64,000 bases of DNA, from assembly GCA_963457665.1 (NCBI GenBank), contig OY735206.1, positions 59,931,735-59,995,734 on the forward strand. The letters are read 5' to 3'. The notes under the pieces were generated by a model. It worked only from the letters and a program-made list of their open reading frames with translations. It was not told the origin of the DNA and searched no databases. The position numbers and the translations under genes are program-made. Position 1 is the first letter of the stretch. Each line of letters opens with the position of its first letter. The DNA comes from Thysanoteuthis rhombus. Taxonomy: Eukaryota; Mollusca; Cephalopoda; Oegopsida; Thysanoteuthidae. This document shows, piece by piece, positions 45,250 to 57,236 of this stretch.

Positions 45250-46850
45250 CAGAGATAAACAGCGTCGAACCTAATCAGCGCTGTGCAGCGTGATCATTTA
45301 GGAACACTTGGTAACCTTAGTTACTTCTGGACTTGTGTTAATCGAAGCACGTAAATTGTCGTACAGGTACACAATCTCTTGTGACCCCCCGGGATTAGAT
45401 GCTTTTCGAAATTCGGAGTTTATTCCTATTTCAGAATGGTGGTACAAGTACACTATCAATAATTACAGATGCTTTTTTTTTTAATTCTGTATCTCTAATA
45501 GCTATGGAATTTCACTCAATTATGTCTTTTGCCGAACGAGCCTTTCAGTCCAAACTGACATTTATAGCTCCTTTCATATGGTACGTATAAGTTTGATACT
45601 TTGTGATTTGGGGTAGAATAAGAAAAATCTAATTAAATCAGGTCTATCTTATTCGCCCCCATCCTATAAAGCTCTGAAAATGTCCAGAAATCCAAAACAT
45701 AAGACACCACCCAATTTGAGAGCTTTTCACTCAAACTGTAAGCTAGATAAAGCACATTCATTTTTATAATATTTTGGATTTCACCATAAGTTCTATGTAG
45801 GAGGACCTATCATTCTTTCCAACAGAATATGGAGAAAGTTCCTAAAAAATGATGAATTGATATGGAATGACTCTTTTTACAGTTATCCATAGGTGACTGT
45901 TTTTTTCGGAAAAAAATCACAATTTTCAGTCAAAAGATTATCAAAAATTAAACAAAATATCCGTGAGCTGTAGACACACTCCAGGGTAGTAGGAACACTG
46001 AGACGAAATTGTGTCTCTTAGGTTGAGCCAAGACTGTCTCGGCTCTACAAGGCCAGGCAGAGTGAAACAGAAGTAACTGAGACGACCTTGAATGAACATA
46101 GGTTTTGCTTGGCACCAAACGCGAGCTTTGGTGAGCAGACGATGTTTATGGAAATGTTCGGTTTTTGGAGCTTTTCTGAGTTATAGATAAGAGATTGTGT
46201 ACATGCTATAGATTAGGACCCCGAGAAGGAAGCAATCGATAATTGCCAGTGTGGTAACGTTACAAGCGAGGCTTTCCATCATTCTTTTGCGTTTAGAATC
46301 TGACTGTCAACTATCATTGGCGAGGAACATTGCCTTGAAACAGAATTAACAAAAGCTTGGTTACTACCAAAAAAAAAACTGATTTGTGATCTGTACAATA
46401 CTGAAAACCTCAAATCTTGGGATCTCAGTGAAACTGGGGGTTCAACAAAATAGACAATCCTGACAGATGAAAGGTCAAACCCTGTTCCTACTTCTATAAC
46501 TGACTGAAAATGATTACAGCAACTTTTGTATTGCATATATAATAAATACATAAAACGTGTCAGTTTGGTGCCGTTTATAAGGGATTCTCCTAGCGATCAC
46601 TTGGTTGTAATTTCAAATCACTATAGGGAGATGATAATTTTGTGTATCGGTTAGGTTTAGCGTGGCAGGATAAGCAAACAATCAAGAGTTTACTCCCTTA
46701 AATTTGGTGAGGATTGTTCTTATTTTTGTTACGGATGCAAAACCAAAGTCAATAAAGTAGCCGTAGCTTAAGTGCATTTCACTGAATCAAATAAACTTAA
46801 CCATCAAATGTGGTGAAGAGTTTTATTCTTTTTTATATATGTGCGTGTTT
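45250..46850. other. No recognisable gene
   Basis: Anonymous DNA. 45960-46260 is less AT-rich and looks like worn repeat sequence, but I cannot assign it. The 90-codon minus frame at 46279-46551 is unrecognised. Confidence 0.4.
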
Positions 46851-46859
46851 GTACATGCG

Positions 46860-47180
46860 TTTGTTTACATGTTTGTCTGTCCGAATACTCCTGGCTTGAC
46901 CGTTTTGTCTAAATACTTGAAAATAGTAAAGCACTTCACTAAACATCTTCTAAAATAGTTTTTTTTTCTTTTTTTTAATGTTTTTAAAAGGAAAAAAAAC
47001 TTGGAATCTTTTTTGAAGGGGGTTCATTCTATCGTGTTTATCTGTTTGCATGATCCAACGTACCTGGTGGTACCGTTTCGTCTACAGATTTGAAAATTGG
47101 CACCAGTGGTCCTCTAAACTCCTTATAGAATTTTTTTCTTGATATTTGGAAAAAACAACTGGGGGGGGGGGGCTCTTTCT
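46860..47180 (+). repeat. Repeat W, two tandem units of about 173 bp
   Basis: Both units share 'GTTTRTCTGT', 'CCTGG..GACCGTTT.GTCTA.A..TTGAAAAT.G' and 'AAAC..CTT..A.AAT..TTTTTTTCTT'. CCTGG anchors at 46890 and 47063. A G12 run ends the second unit at 47161-47172. Confidence 0.75.
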
Positions 47181-47184
47181 GACA

Positions 47185-47795
47185 GGATTATTCATATCTA
47201 TATTCTTCAGAATCTGATACGCTATTTTACATGGTTTCCAATGGGAAACGCCACTGATGTCATAATTGAATTTATTCTGACCATATTAATTCTTCGGCGG
47301 ATTCTTTAACATGATTTTAAATTTTGACGCCAGTTTTAAATTATTGACTGAAGGCGAGTGATGATTTTATTTCCTGTCGCTTGATAAGAAGAGGCAACTC
47401 TTTACCGGATTGTTTTTTTCCATCCAACGTTACATTTTGGAGCATATGATTCGTTAAGTAAATCAAGAGTATGGAATATTGGAATAACGAACACATTTTT
47501 TCTTTTGCTCTCTTTTTTTTTTTTTTTATAAACATATACAGCCTATATTTTTTTTTTAACTTCTAAATACATAGGGTAAGCACCCATAATTTGCCAGAAT
47601 TTATCCTTAAAGCAATGCTGATGCATAAAAAAGTGTATGTATATAATATATTTATTCATACAGTTAATTGCTAGTAATTGGAGAATATTTTTTCTGCTTT
47701 CTAGTAGCCATAAAGCTCCAGATTGCCGGTTATAAGACTTTTAGGTTAGACCCATTTTTGTTCTAAATATGTGGCAGTATGCCTAAAGGGTTATT
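47185..47795. other. No recognisable gene
   Basis: AT-rich with poly-T runs (47511-47527, 47551-47558). Confidence 0.5.
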
Positions 47796-47799
47796 CACC

Positions 47800-47915
47800 A
47801 ATTACAACTTGGGTTTGACACAAGGCTATCACAAGTATGGGATATGCAATAGGGCCCAAACTCGCAACTCAGTGGTAATGATCTGCTAAACCATTACATC
47901 ATGAAAAGGCATCCT
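47800..47915 (-). mobile_element. SINE-2 copy
   Basis: Minus strand: ATGATGTAATGGTTTAGCAG (A-box region), GCGAGTTTGGGCCC (worn B-box), then CATACTTGTGATAGCCTTGTG, matching the SINE-2 body at 48.6 kb. Confidence 0.6.
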
Positions 47916-48589
47916 CAAGATACTTCAATATATTTGGTTCAGCCCCATATCAAAAGTTTTATAAACGAGTTGACTCGTAATTTTCTAGAAATAATGAAAT
48001 ATAAAAAGGCCAAAACTCAGGATAATCAATCAAGGGTTCGAATATTGGAATAGATTTCAAAACAGTATCCTAGGATTTTTTTTTCTTTTTTGGCACGATT
48101 GGTTTTCTTGTCGTTTGTGTTTTCTGTTTACCACAATCGCATTTGGATAGTACACCAGAAGAAGACCATAGAATGTACCGTTCAAAATATTGCAATTCAA
48201 ATAGCAATGGTTCAAAATCTTTAAAAAAGAGTTGAACCATTAGTGTACTGTGCGAACAGACGTTTGGAACGAACTTGAAAGAACATTTGGGATAGTCAAG
48301 GGTCATACCGCTATTAAAGCCGTTTTACCAACAGGTTTATATCATCAAGAATGCCTTCTCGTATTTAGGATTATATACGGCTAAAAAAGGAGAAGTGTGC
48401 TCGTGTTGTTTTGCTTTGTTCTGTTTTTCTTTTTTCGTTTGACTCAACATTATTAAAGTATTTTTAATATCATAAATAAATAATGATAAAAGCTGAATGT
48501 TAGAGTAACTTCTTCCTCCTTAAACGCCGCTTTTGGGTGTACTTATTCATAAAGCTTATAACATAATTATTGAGTAACCTTACGTTAGT

Positions 48590-48685
48590 TTTATCACAAG
48601 GCCACAAGTATGGGCATCCAGTGAGATTCGGTCACTCAATCTTAGAGAAGGTTGATGAGCATTACGCCATGATGGAGTACCAACT
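48590..48685 (-). mobile_element. SINE-2 copy
   Basis: Minus strand: CATCATGGCGTAATGCTCAT (A-box region), GTGACCGAATCTCACTGGAT (B-box and following), then GCCCATACTTGTGGCCTTG. Same body as at 27.8 and 47.8 kb. Confidence 0.65.
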
Positions 48686-48917
48686 CAGTTTGTAGTACAA
48701 ATCAGTAGAGAGATCCAGTAGCTTTGAATCAAATTCAGAGTCAAGGAGAAAGCGGACCCACACTCACCTCAGTTAGTCGGGAGTCTAATGAAGACTTATT
48801 ATGAAACCTAGTTCCTCTGTATTCTTAAATGACTATTGATAAATCTGTAAGTCACAACATTATATATCACCTCACTAAATGGAAAAAAAAGTAACAGGTC
48901 CAGTTGGTCATTCAGTG

Positions 48918-50090
48918 GAAACAGTCACGTGACCAACGTTTCTTGGTAGCATTCTGCGTTGGGGATGATCAATTAAAATTAGAAAAGAGGCTGATCAATG
49001 TCTAGGAGATGTCGATGTGTACATGACTACAGTCGGAAGAGAATTAACTTTTGACCGGTGGATTCCAGCACAATGAATTCGTCGAGCCGTCCTTATTCGG
49101 TTTAATATAGTTGTTGTAGTTGTAAGGGAAGTGTTGCATTTATTTTCGAGTTCATTAACTTGATCAGTGTGACGCTCAAGTTTGACTTTCGAAATACCAG
49201 CTAGATCTTCACGGAGTGAAGTCAGTTCTACTGCTTTTCCTAAATCTACTTGCCTTTCTTGTAGCTGCTGCGATACTCCACAAACTTATCCAGGAATATC
49301 TGAAGAAAACTGTTAGAGTTGAACTAAGTCTTCATCTATTTGGTCCGGGTCTGCAATGATTTTATTGGTTGGGGGAGCAACTCATGAAACCTATCTTGTA
49401 TTTTTAATGGTAGACTCAAGAGAACGAGGGAATTGTAGATATATACATCAATTTTAAATCTAAAAAAAATTGCCTCCTCTGCCTAAAAATGGATCATTGT
49501 CATCGCTCCCACATTTTTATTATAATACTCCCGCTGTGTATTTTACTCCTCAATGACTCGCTTACCCACCCCGCTTCTCCAGACGATGATCAGGGAGGTT
49601 GACACGCAGCTGATCGGGGTCGTAAATTTCTCCCTATCTCACTTTCTCATTCCAAATAGCCTGATTTCGAATAATAGTAACAATCAGAAACATTTTACAA
49701 GTACTATATTTTTGTAATGAAGTTTTAAAAAATAGGATAATATCTATTGTTGATCTTGTGAGGGGTAAGCAAGACAGAATACCAAGAAACTATTTTGCAA
49801 ACAATGAAAAGGCAAAGCTGTGCCTTGAATATTCAAAACAAATATTTGACTGAAATGAGCTGTCGAAGTCGATGATGTTTTTTTTTTTTCATAAATAACA
49901 GATACGCAAACCTGTCCCAAAAATTATTAATTATGCCTTCATATATGAAGCTTAAATGTTCAAATGTCCAGCCTTCTAGCTCCACTGGCATGGCCTGTAC
50001 GCGTGACACGTATATACGTACATACCCAGCCAGACCAACTGAAAAAAACCTATGTTGACAATTTTGCTGACAGTTTTGGTTCACTGTTAC
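48918..50090 (+). mobile_element. Enlarged MITE-X relative with internal cargo
   Basis: The left end at 48918 (GAAACAGTCACGTGACC..AACGTTTCTTGG..GTTGGGGATGATCAATTA) and the right end at about 49940-50090 (TTCTAGCTCCACTGGCATGG, CCCAGCCAGACCAACTG, CTATGTTGACAATTTTG) are the two ends of MITE-X in the same orientation. In other copies they are about 430 bp apart; here they are about 1,170 bp apart. The unique middle contains the decayed minus-strand coding stretch at 49014-49375. Either a longer member of the family survives here or foreign sequence was inserted into a MITE. Confidence 0.5.
49014..49375 (-). pseudogene. Decayed coiled-coil-like coding stretch
   Basis: In one minus-strand frame, from about 49375 leftward: TNKIIADPDQIDEDLVQL, a stop, QFSSDIPG, a stop, VCGVSQQLQERQVDLGKAVE, LTSLREDLAGISKVKLERHT, DQVNELENK. 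It stays open to about 49020. Charged and hydrophobic residues with heptad-like spacing suggest a coiled coil. There is no initiator Met in the open part, so simple ORF calls miss it. Further right in another frame, YDPDQLRVNLPDHRLEKRGG (about 49560-49620) also looks coding. I do not recognise the family. It could be a LINE ORF1-type protein, transposon cargo or a host pseudogene. Confidence 0.4.
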
Positions 50091-50099
50091 TAATAATTG

Positions 50100-51385
50100 A
50101 TTTAAAGCCAAATATCGCCCACATGAATTAGTTTAATGAAAGTCTATATGGCTACGACAGTAAGTACTAATTAGTTATTCTATTCTGTTCTAAAAGATCA
50201 AAAGAACACATCAAGTGCAATTTTATCAACTGTTGTTTTTCTTTTTTCGTTGAAAAAACAAAAAAAAACCCAATTTTCCAATAATCGGAGACATATGGAT
50301 TTTTGCTCCGGATCTTTCATTCAAAAAATCAATTATCGGTTCGTTGTCTTGACGAAAACAGAATATGAAATAAACCTATATATCTATTCATTCCTGCCAA
50401 ATTTTAATTGCTGCAAAAAGGAAATACGCGCTGAACAAACATTTCAAATTTCTGAAGCATCAACAATATAGTAGCAAGTGGCCGATTCTCATCGGCTTAA
50501 ACTTTGTTACTCAACTGTTTGGGTAGTCTGCAACAATATTTTGCTCAGCGTTTTGTTTGCTACTTCTACTGTTACACACATACAAGAGCTGTCATAAACA
50601 CACACACACACACACAGACTCAAGGCTATTTTTCACCACCAATAGGCACTTCCTGAATAATACTTTTTATCAATGAATGCCAGGTCATTTTTGTGGATGA
50701 AATGTTTTGCATATTATTGATTACATTATTTTTCAAAAATATTCCACAACTTTTCAAACCTTTCATTTTTCTGCAGTTTCTGGTTATCACCAAATATATA
50801 GATACCAAAAAATCCTCTGACGAAGGTAGTATTTGTAACAGCCTAGCACGCACAAAAATAACTTGTAGACAACATTTAACCATATCCAAAATGATAAAGA
50901 TTAATATATTAAATTTGTATAATTTCTAAGTTTTTAAATATGAGACTTACAGTGTATTTAGATAAATGTAGGTATGTTTTTTGACAAACTTATAACTTTC
51001 TTGCTTCTAAATTACCTTTACACCAATTGAAATGAAATGAGAAAGAAACTCATTTTGGTTGAAATCTGATTGAGTGTCTCTACGAACATTACATTATTTC
51101 TATATTCAGATGATCATTCAATTTCTCTCAAAACAAAAAACAATCTTCATTACAATGAAGACCTCGACTTTCTCAATTTCTTCAAAGAAATATTTCTCAA
51201 AAATTCATCTTTTAAGCAAACCTTCAAGAACAACTCGCATTCTCAACGAATTGCTGAGTGACCGTTTAAAGGAGCTTCTATGTCATCGTGATGTACTTGT
51301 AAGTCCAGTACATCATATACTCTACATGTATATACCTAGACCATACATCTACTATTTATATTTAGCATTGATTACAAAATACTTA
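50100..51385. other. No recognisable gene
   Basis: Anonymous AT-rich DNA with (CA)n at 50599-50617. Overlapping short frames at 51070-51403 and 50626-50929 have no recognised motif. Confidence 0.5.
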
Positions 51386-51389
51386 ATGA

Positions 51390-52600
51390 GCAGTTTTGAT
51401 TAGGGATGGGCTACTTTTTCAATCTTGCATGTGCCGGCTTTGCATAGCCCTGAGCACCAGCACCTTTTTCATTTGCAGGAGTCTTCATCGAGGGCCCCAT
51501 AATGCATTGCAGGCGTAGCAAAGTATTTTCTCACAAAGTGGCACCACCTTAGTGTGTCATTAAGATTTTGCAGATCTTGCACTTGTTCTTTGGGGAAACA
51601 TTCAATCTTCCACTCACGACAGATGTTCCAACAAGTGATGATGTGTAATCCAAACCCAGTTTCTCAAGACAATACAAAATGGTGGCAGTAATAGATGCAG
51701 CATCCACCATAATCATGGGAGTGAAGGATAAAGTGCACTCCTAATATAAAGCAAGGTTTCATCAAAGAATCTTACGAGTACTAACTGATCTGTTTAACAA
51801 ACTCCATTAGCTTCATCAGCTTGAATAGAAAAATAATGACATGATTTCACTCTTTCTGCAATTTCTTCTCTCACCATAGACGCAAATGTCTCACTTATCT
51901 CATCTGAACTACAGAAATAGTGCATTTCTTATTCTTTTGACCATTTTTCGACACTGTCAGCTATGATTGGATTATATTTGGCAGTGAATTCAAGGAACTT
52001 ACGGACATCTCCTCGGTTCAATTCACCGTCCCCTCCTGTGTCCTCTCTGGGCAAAACCCCGAGTCACTGTCAACAGAATTATTTCAATGATAGTCTCTAT
52101 ATGGTGGCGATTTTCACGAACTCACTTTTAGTTAGCTACTCGTATGCTGTGAGCGACGGAGGACTCCTTTAGCTTTATTGCGTTGGTTGTCAGTCGATGC
52201 AAAGCTGAACAATTTGTGGTATTGTAACTTCAGGTGCTTTTCAATAACCTAATCTCTTCCGCGTACTCTTTTTTCATCGTTGAAAATCATTCTTTATGAA
52301 TGCAATATCTTCAATCCCATAAGCAGACGGTAGAAAATGAGTGTAAGCAAACAGAACATTGCATCACGTTCTCGAGAATATTCATCCGATTCGTACTTGT
52401 CGAACCATACGCTCACGAATGACCGAGCATGGCTCTTTCCTTCATCATGCTTAGGATATTCACGTAGACGTGGTTGAACGGGATTATAAGCGGCAGATTT
52501 TGATGTATCGGCCTTTGCAGTATCATACTTTATTTTTTTTCTGTTTTTGAGATGAATGTATTCTCGCAGTTGAAGTATATTTAGCATCATAATCTGTCTT
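51390..52600 (-). mobile_element. hAT/ZMYM1-like DNA transposon relic
   Basis: The minus strand encodes, from right to left, a TTF-type zinc-finger block and then degraded transposase text. The text includes HLKLQYHKLFSFASTDNQRN, NRGDVRKFLEFTAKYNPIIA, SSDEISETFASMVREEIAER, SCHYFSIQADEANGV and CLEKLGLDYTSS. These line up in order with the ZMYM1-type hAT transposase blocks 'RGNFLxLLxxxAxxDPxI', 'EIIxxLGxMVRExI', 'YFSIxADETKD' and 'CLxKLxLDxxxIVGQGYDGAxVMSG'. Stops and frameshifts are frequent, and the C-terminal dimerisation region is absent or unrecognisable. The terminal inverted repeats were not found. Confidence 0.7.
52345..52590 (-). pseudogene. TTF-type zinc-finger block of the hAT relic
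   Basis: The minus frame (ORF 52294-52590) contains NPVQPRLREYPKHDEGKSHA, RSFVSVWFDKYE and EYSRERDAMFC. This is the 'PxxxxYPxxxxGxxxRSFxxxWFxKYxWLEYSxxxDAxFCFPC' signature of TTF-type fingers in hAT-derived proteins. The W of 'WLEYS' is replaced, and the frame shifts right after MFC, so the remaining zinc-binding residues are lost. Confidence 0.75.
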
Positions 52601-52619
52601 CAGCTTTTTCGAGGATAGT

Positions 52620-54860
52620 TTTGGTTCTCTAACGTCTTTGTTTTCTGTTGCACTGCGCGTTTGAATGTTCACAAATATATTACTAATCGTTCTTAGTATG
52701 AGTTATCATTCAACAACAGTGCAATAACGCTCGCAAAATTTTAAGACATTTTCTGTGTTGAAATGAGATTAAAAACTTGCATACAAATCTATGCCGTAAC
52801 AAATAAATACTGCTTCTAGTGTCACGTGATTGTTTTGATTATTCTCAACATACGTCACACGTAAACGATTGTACTATGAATTCAATATAATTTAATCGAA
52901 ACAATAAAAGTTGACTTAGAGTAGAAGTTGATTTTGTGTAGTTTAATGTCACAAATACTTGTGAGGGCATTGCAAATACAAATGGAGAATTACGATTGAT
53001 ACTATTAAAATAAAAATAATAGATATAGATTTAAATGTTGTGGATGTGAGGGCACGAATAAAATAGTACAAATAAATGTTCAATCAATATAGTATTTAGT
53101 TTTGATTTTTAATTTTTAGCCCTAATTTTAATTCTAATCCTAATCCTAATTTTTAAAAACCAATATAGGAATTATGCATCATATTTTCAGTAATCATGCT
53201 TAAAAATCCAGAACATTTTGTTTTTTGCATTCGTCGTCTTTCTATGCGATTTCCTCCAAATACGATGGAAAAAGGTCTTAACTGGTTTCACTCTGCTTTT
53301 CAATTTATTTTCATCCCACTCCCAGAAAGATCTAATTGGCAGTTTTAATTAAAACTAATGAGGAAGCAAGTGAAACTCTCACGTGGTGAACATTAAAAAT
53401 TGAAATTACGATTGAATTGAAGATTGAAAAATGAAATTAAATATTGTATCATTAATTTTTTTATTTGATTCGTTTTATCTGTATTAGTCTTCACATATCA
53501 CACCATTTAATTCTGTATTTTCCTGTTTTGATGATATCAACCTCTGTAATTCTTCATTTGTGTTTATAATACTCTTGCAAAAAATGGGACGTTAAACTAC
53601 CAAGAATCTCGTAAGATCTTTTTGTTTTGATTAAATTATATTGAATTTATAATACAATCTGTTCACGTGCAACGTACACGGAGAATAATTACAACAATCA
53701 CACCAGCGGTATTGTCTCAAACTATTTTCAAAATTTACACATCATATTTTTAAAGCATAGATGCTTTGATTGCAGATTTTTTTTCAGGAAATCCGAGATT
53801 ATCAAATCGTATATCAGCTACACCTCTGCATCATAGCATATGAAGGAGGAAGGAGCAACCAAAATTCAGAGTGGGGCATACCCCCCTATGGCCACCCCAT
53901 AGAATCGCCTATTCCCCTCACTCGGTCGATGTTCTCCTGTTACAATGTTGCCAAGATCGTACGAATTCAGCTGGAACCAATGAGCAATTGTACAAGAGCC
54001 AAAAACAATACCTCCCACACTCAAAAGGGAAAAGGATAGTTCAGTAGATGATGGGTGATTCTCTTCTCTTTAAATTCAATATGAATGAGGATGTAGCAAA
54101 TTATTAATTGGTTTTCTCTATTGCGTCACATCACTGCGTAACAAACAGATACTGATGTTATTTAGCGGATAACACTTGACCTTTCAATTCAGACCGGAAG
54201 CAAGTCGGATGCTCATATTAAATAAAGCCGAAGTCGATAAAACTATATCTATTGCATTGGATATTGTAGAGTGCGATGTAGTTGTTAGATCCAAAGAGTT
54301 TAATGATAGGAAAAGAAAATAGTAGAACGACAACTGTATCCCATACAGCGGGAATCCCCAAACTATGTTTTGTTCAGTAGACCGATTTAATATTGAAAAC
54401 ATTCTTGTAACCGGAGAATGAATCCCGTTGGAATATAGGAAATAAGTCAATTATTAGTCACTCACAAGTGGCTATTACACTCGATTTTGTTTTTCAAACG
54501 GCTAATCAAACAAATATGTTATCAAGATCCAAAGGAAGGAATCTATTTTGTTTTGTTTTTTACAAAGAGATATGGCCTAAACGTATTGTTTACTAGCAGC
54601 CCGATAGTACATGCTTTGCAGCTAGGTACCAGTCTGCTGATTAGTGGTTGGGGACCACTACCATGCCAGACATATCAAAACAAGACGGCTTTACAAGAGA
54701 GAAGCTATCGTTCATAATTTCAAAGATAGGCTATTGTTTCCTTAGTATCAAATGGCCGGGTACTTTCCGGGTAGACTTTGAATACTGTGTTCTCTCTGAG
54801 GTTACCAACGAAAGTGCGTACTGCATTCAGTTTGAATACGGTCAGATCTGGTTAGTCTCA
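52620..54860. other. No recognisable gene
   Basis: AT-rich anonymous DNA. 53120-53160 has CTAATC-type repeats. 53870-53940 is a short GC-richer patch. The frames at 53770-54039 (+) and 54184-54450 (-) are not recognised. Confidence 0.5.
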
Positions 54861-54865
54861 CAATA

Positions 54866-55281
54866 GTAATCGTCACGTGCTCGACAACTTTTGGTAGCAA
54901 ATCATGTTGGGATGATCAATTTTAAAAAATGGGGGAAAGGGATTATCAATGGATATGTTGCTTCTCTGACTTTGTACTATGATCATTAAAAAATACGAAT
55001 TCTCAAAAAAAGTAAAACAAAACAAACAAGCGTGAGTGCTGCCGGGCCAAAACTGACAGATCTGCTTAGTATAAACTAATTGCAAATTGAACTACCAACT
55101 AAAACCCACTCATGAGGATTTTTAAAAAAATACAAAGACAAAAACAGAAACATATTTTCAAGACATAATAAGGAATTAATATTGTTATTCAGTTCCATTG
55201 ATATGGCCTTACGAGTGATACATACATAGCCATCCAACAAAAGTAACTTAAAAACTTGAAAAACCTATGTTGACAGTTTTC
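54866..55281 (+). mobile_element. MITE-X copy 7
   Basis: TAGTAATCGTCACGTGCTCG at 54864 (worn left terminal repeat), GATGATCAATTTTAAAAAATGG, TACTATGATCATTAAAAAA, GCCGGGCC, AATTGCAAATTGAAC, ATAGCCATCCAACA, and the right end TTGACAGTTTTC at about 55270-55281. Confidence 0.75.
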
Positions 55282-55489
55282 AATGGGTCGAAATTTCTAC
55301 GAAAAGAATCTTTTAGCTGCAAGAAATATTAGGATAATCAAAGCTCCTGCTGCACACTCAATTATGCGAGCAACACGTAAATATGCAAGAAGTAACACAA
55401 GATATTCAGAACCAAATACAATTTCAATATCCTATGGATTATTTTATGTAAATACACATATAAAGAGAGATTATATTACATTTCATATC

Positions 55490-55544
55490 TCTCTCTATAT
55501 ATATATATATACAGAGAGGGAGAGGGATACATGATATTGTATGC

Positions 55545-55608
<64 letters not shown>

Positions 55609-55930
55609 AGATAGATCATATCTTCTCTATGTATTAGAGATTAAATGTAGATCATATATATAATCACATATATGCGTATAGTTCATATCATATGCATGTA
55701 TCATTCATATTAAATATATAGATCTTGTATACAGATAGATCGTATCATTTATAGTAAATGTTTAGATTATATATCATTAAAGATTGTGTAACATATATGT
55801 ATATATATGCAAAAAGATTTCATAGATAATAGGTATATATCTCTATATATATACGTAAATGTAGTGAGATTATATCATATATAAAATAGTGTATATATAT
55901 ATATATATATATATTATAAAATTATATATT
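55490..55930. repeat. AT-rich tract with (TA)n cores
   Basis: TA runs at 55545-55601 and 55893-55913 lie within degenerate 'GATCATAT' and 'ATATCAT' repeats. Simple sequence, non-coding. Confidence 0.85.
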
Positions 55931-55959
55931 TACATAGAATGTTACATAAAATAGATACG

Positions 55960-56070
55960 TATACATGTCTCCACAGACACCTGTTTTGTTGTATTAAAAC
56001 TATTCAGTGTAGCTATAGATTATCCAGTATCCCTTCCAGTACTCACTTCAGAGGCAGATGCTCTATCCCT
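55960..56070 (-). mobile_element. SINE-1 copy, diverged
   Basis: The plus strand shows CCACAGACACCTGTTTTGTTG, TTCAGTGTAGCTATAGATTA and CCAGTA, the complement of the SINE-1 body. The tRNA-like head near 56050-56085 (AGGCAGATGCTCTATCCCTG) is worn. Confidence 0.5.
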
Positions 56071-56149
56071 GCGTTGGACGGATGTAGGCAATATATTTAC
56101 TTAAGCACAATTCCTCATCTACCAGAGTGCTCTTTTAAGCATCGATTTA

Positions 56150-56575
56150 TCTACTTTCTCCCACCAGAGAAAAATGTGACACAACGTCTGGTCTTTACGT
56201 GGGGAAAGAGGAGCAACCCATCAAAAATAGCTCTAGCCGACGCAACTGCCGTTAAGAAAGCGTCAGGAAAATCTGAACCTGTCCCTTTAATGCAATAAGA
56301 CAGTGCTGCCCTTGAGCAACGGGTCCTCCACAGCTAGGCCGAGTAATGGCAGGAGAGCCCCAAGACGAGTCCAAAGGCTCCCAATGCAGGTAGCAATGCG
56401 CAGTTTCAGTATAACTTCATTGGCTGACGCATTGCACCGGCGCACTCGGTCTTTGATGCTCACCAACACACAGCCCATTCGGCAGGCAATCGTTAGTACT
56501 GGCACTTTGGTCTCTGTCGGAAAACAGATACTACACCTTAATACATGCCAGAAAGGCCAGAAAAAATCGGGTGGG
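56150..56575. other. GC-rich block of unknown origin
   Basis: Clearly less AT-rich than anything nearby. On the minus strand a frame (56287-56601) ends IATCIGSLWTRLGALLPLLG, LAVEDPLLKGSTVLLH. On the plus strand 56170-56298 reads RLVFTWGKRSNPSKIALADA, TAVKKASGKSEPVPLMQ. Both look protein-like and I recognise neither. It lies between a SINE-1 copy and the broken end of LINE-J. Confidence 0.35.
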
Positions 56576-56642
56576 GGTTGGCATGATTGTCTCATGTGCA
56601 CGTTGCATGCTTTTCAGTTTGTGAGTGTCTCTTGCTTAGGTT

Positions 56643-57236
56643 TCATGTTTCAGCTCCATAAGTGACTACTGGTCGGACGTATTTGTTGTAGACACTTCTT
56701 TTTAGGATTATTGGGATCGACTTGTTTTTGAAGGTTGAGCTTGCAAGGGTGATTCTTCGCTTGATCTCATCCTCTTTCGTTGGTTTAATAGAGATTCGTT
56801 GTCCTATGTAGATGTATTGGTCTACTTCCCCCAGTTTTGCATCTTTGATTTTGACAGTTATGTCCTTATTCTCAATGTGATTGTTGCACATGATTTTCGT
56901 TTTACTGAAGTTCATGTGTAGGCCAATTCTTTTGCTTTCTTCATTTAGTTCATCCAACATTAGTTGGAGGTCATGTAGGTTTTCTGCTAAAATGACAATG
57001 TCGTTTGCAAATCTTGAGTTGATTAAATATTGGCCGTCTATTTTGATTCCTCTACTCTCCCTATCAAGGTTTCGGAATATCATCTTGAGGCAGGCTGTGA
57101 AGAGTTTGGGTGAGCTTGTATCACCTTGTTTGAACCCTTTCAACTCCGAAAAGAAGTTAGTCCTTATGTAGCCTGATAAAGGAGTTTTTATGATTTTATA
57201 TATTTTGTAGAACTTTGTCGTATACAGGGTGTACAC
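56643..57236 (-). pseudogene. LINE-J reverse transcriptase, C-terminal half
   Basis: A 197-codon open frame. It contains LKGFKQGDTSSPKLFTACLK (motif B region), RESRGIKIDGQYLINSRFAN and DIVILAENLHDLQLMLDELN, then SKTKIMCNNHIENKD and GEVDQYIYIGQRIS. It runs to VVTYGAET where the element breaks. The catalytic box reads FAND instead of FADD, losing one of two essential aspartates. Six or seven codons are also missing before ASSTFKNK compared with LINE-G (the LGWQAFGR stretch). The frame is long but inactive as a polymerase. Confidence 0.85.

Noticed and set aside
53120-53160. CTAATC-type telomere-like repeat
   Set aside because: Only two to three imperfect units. The motif is not the animal TTAGGG repeat.
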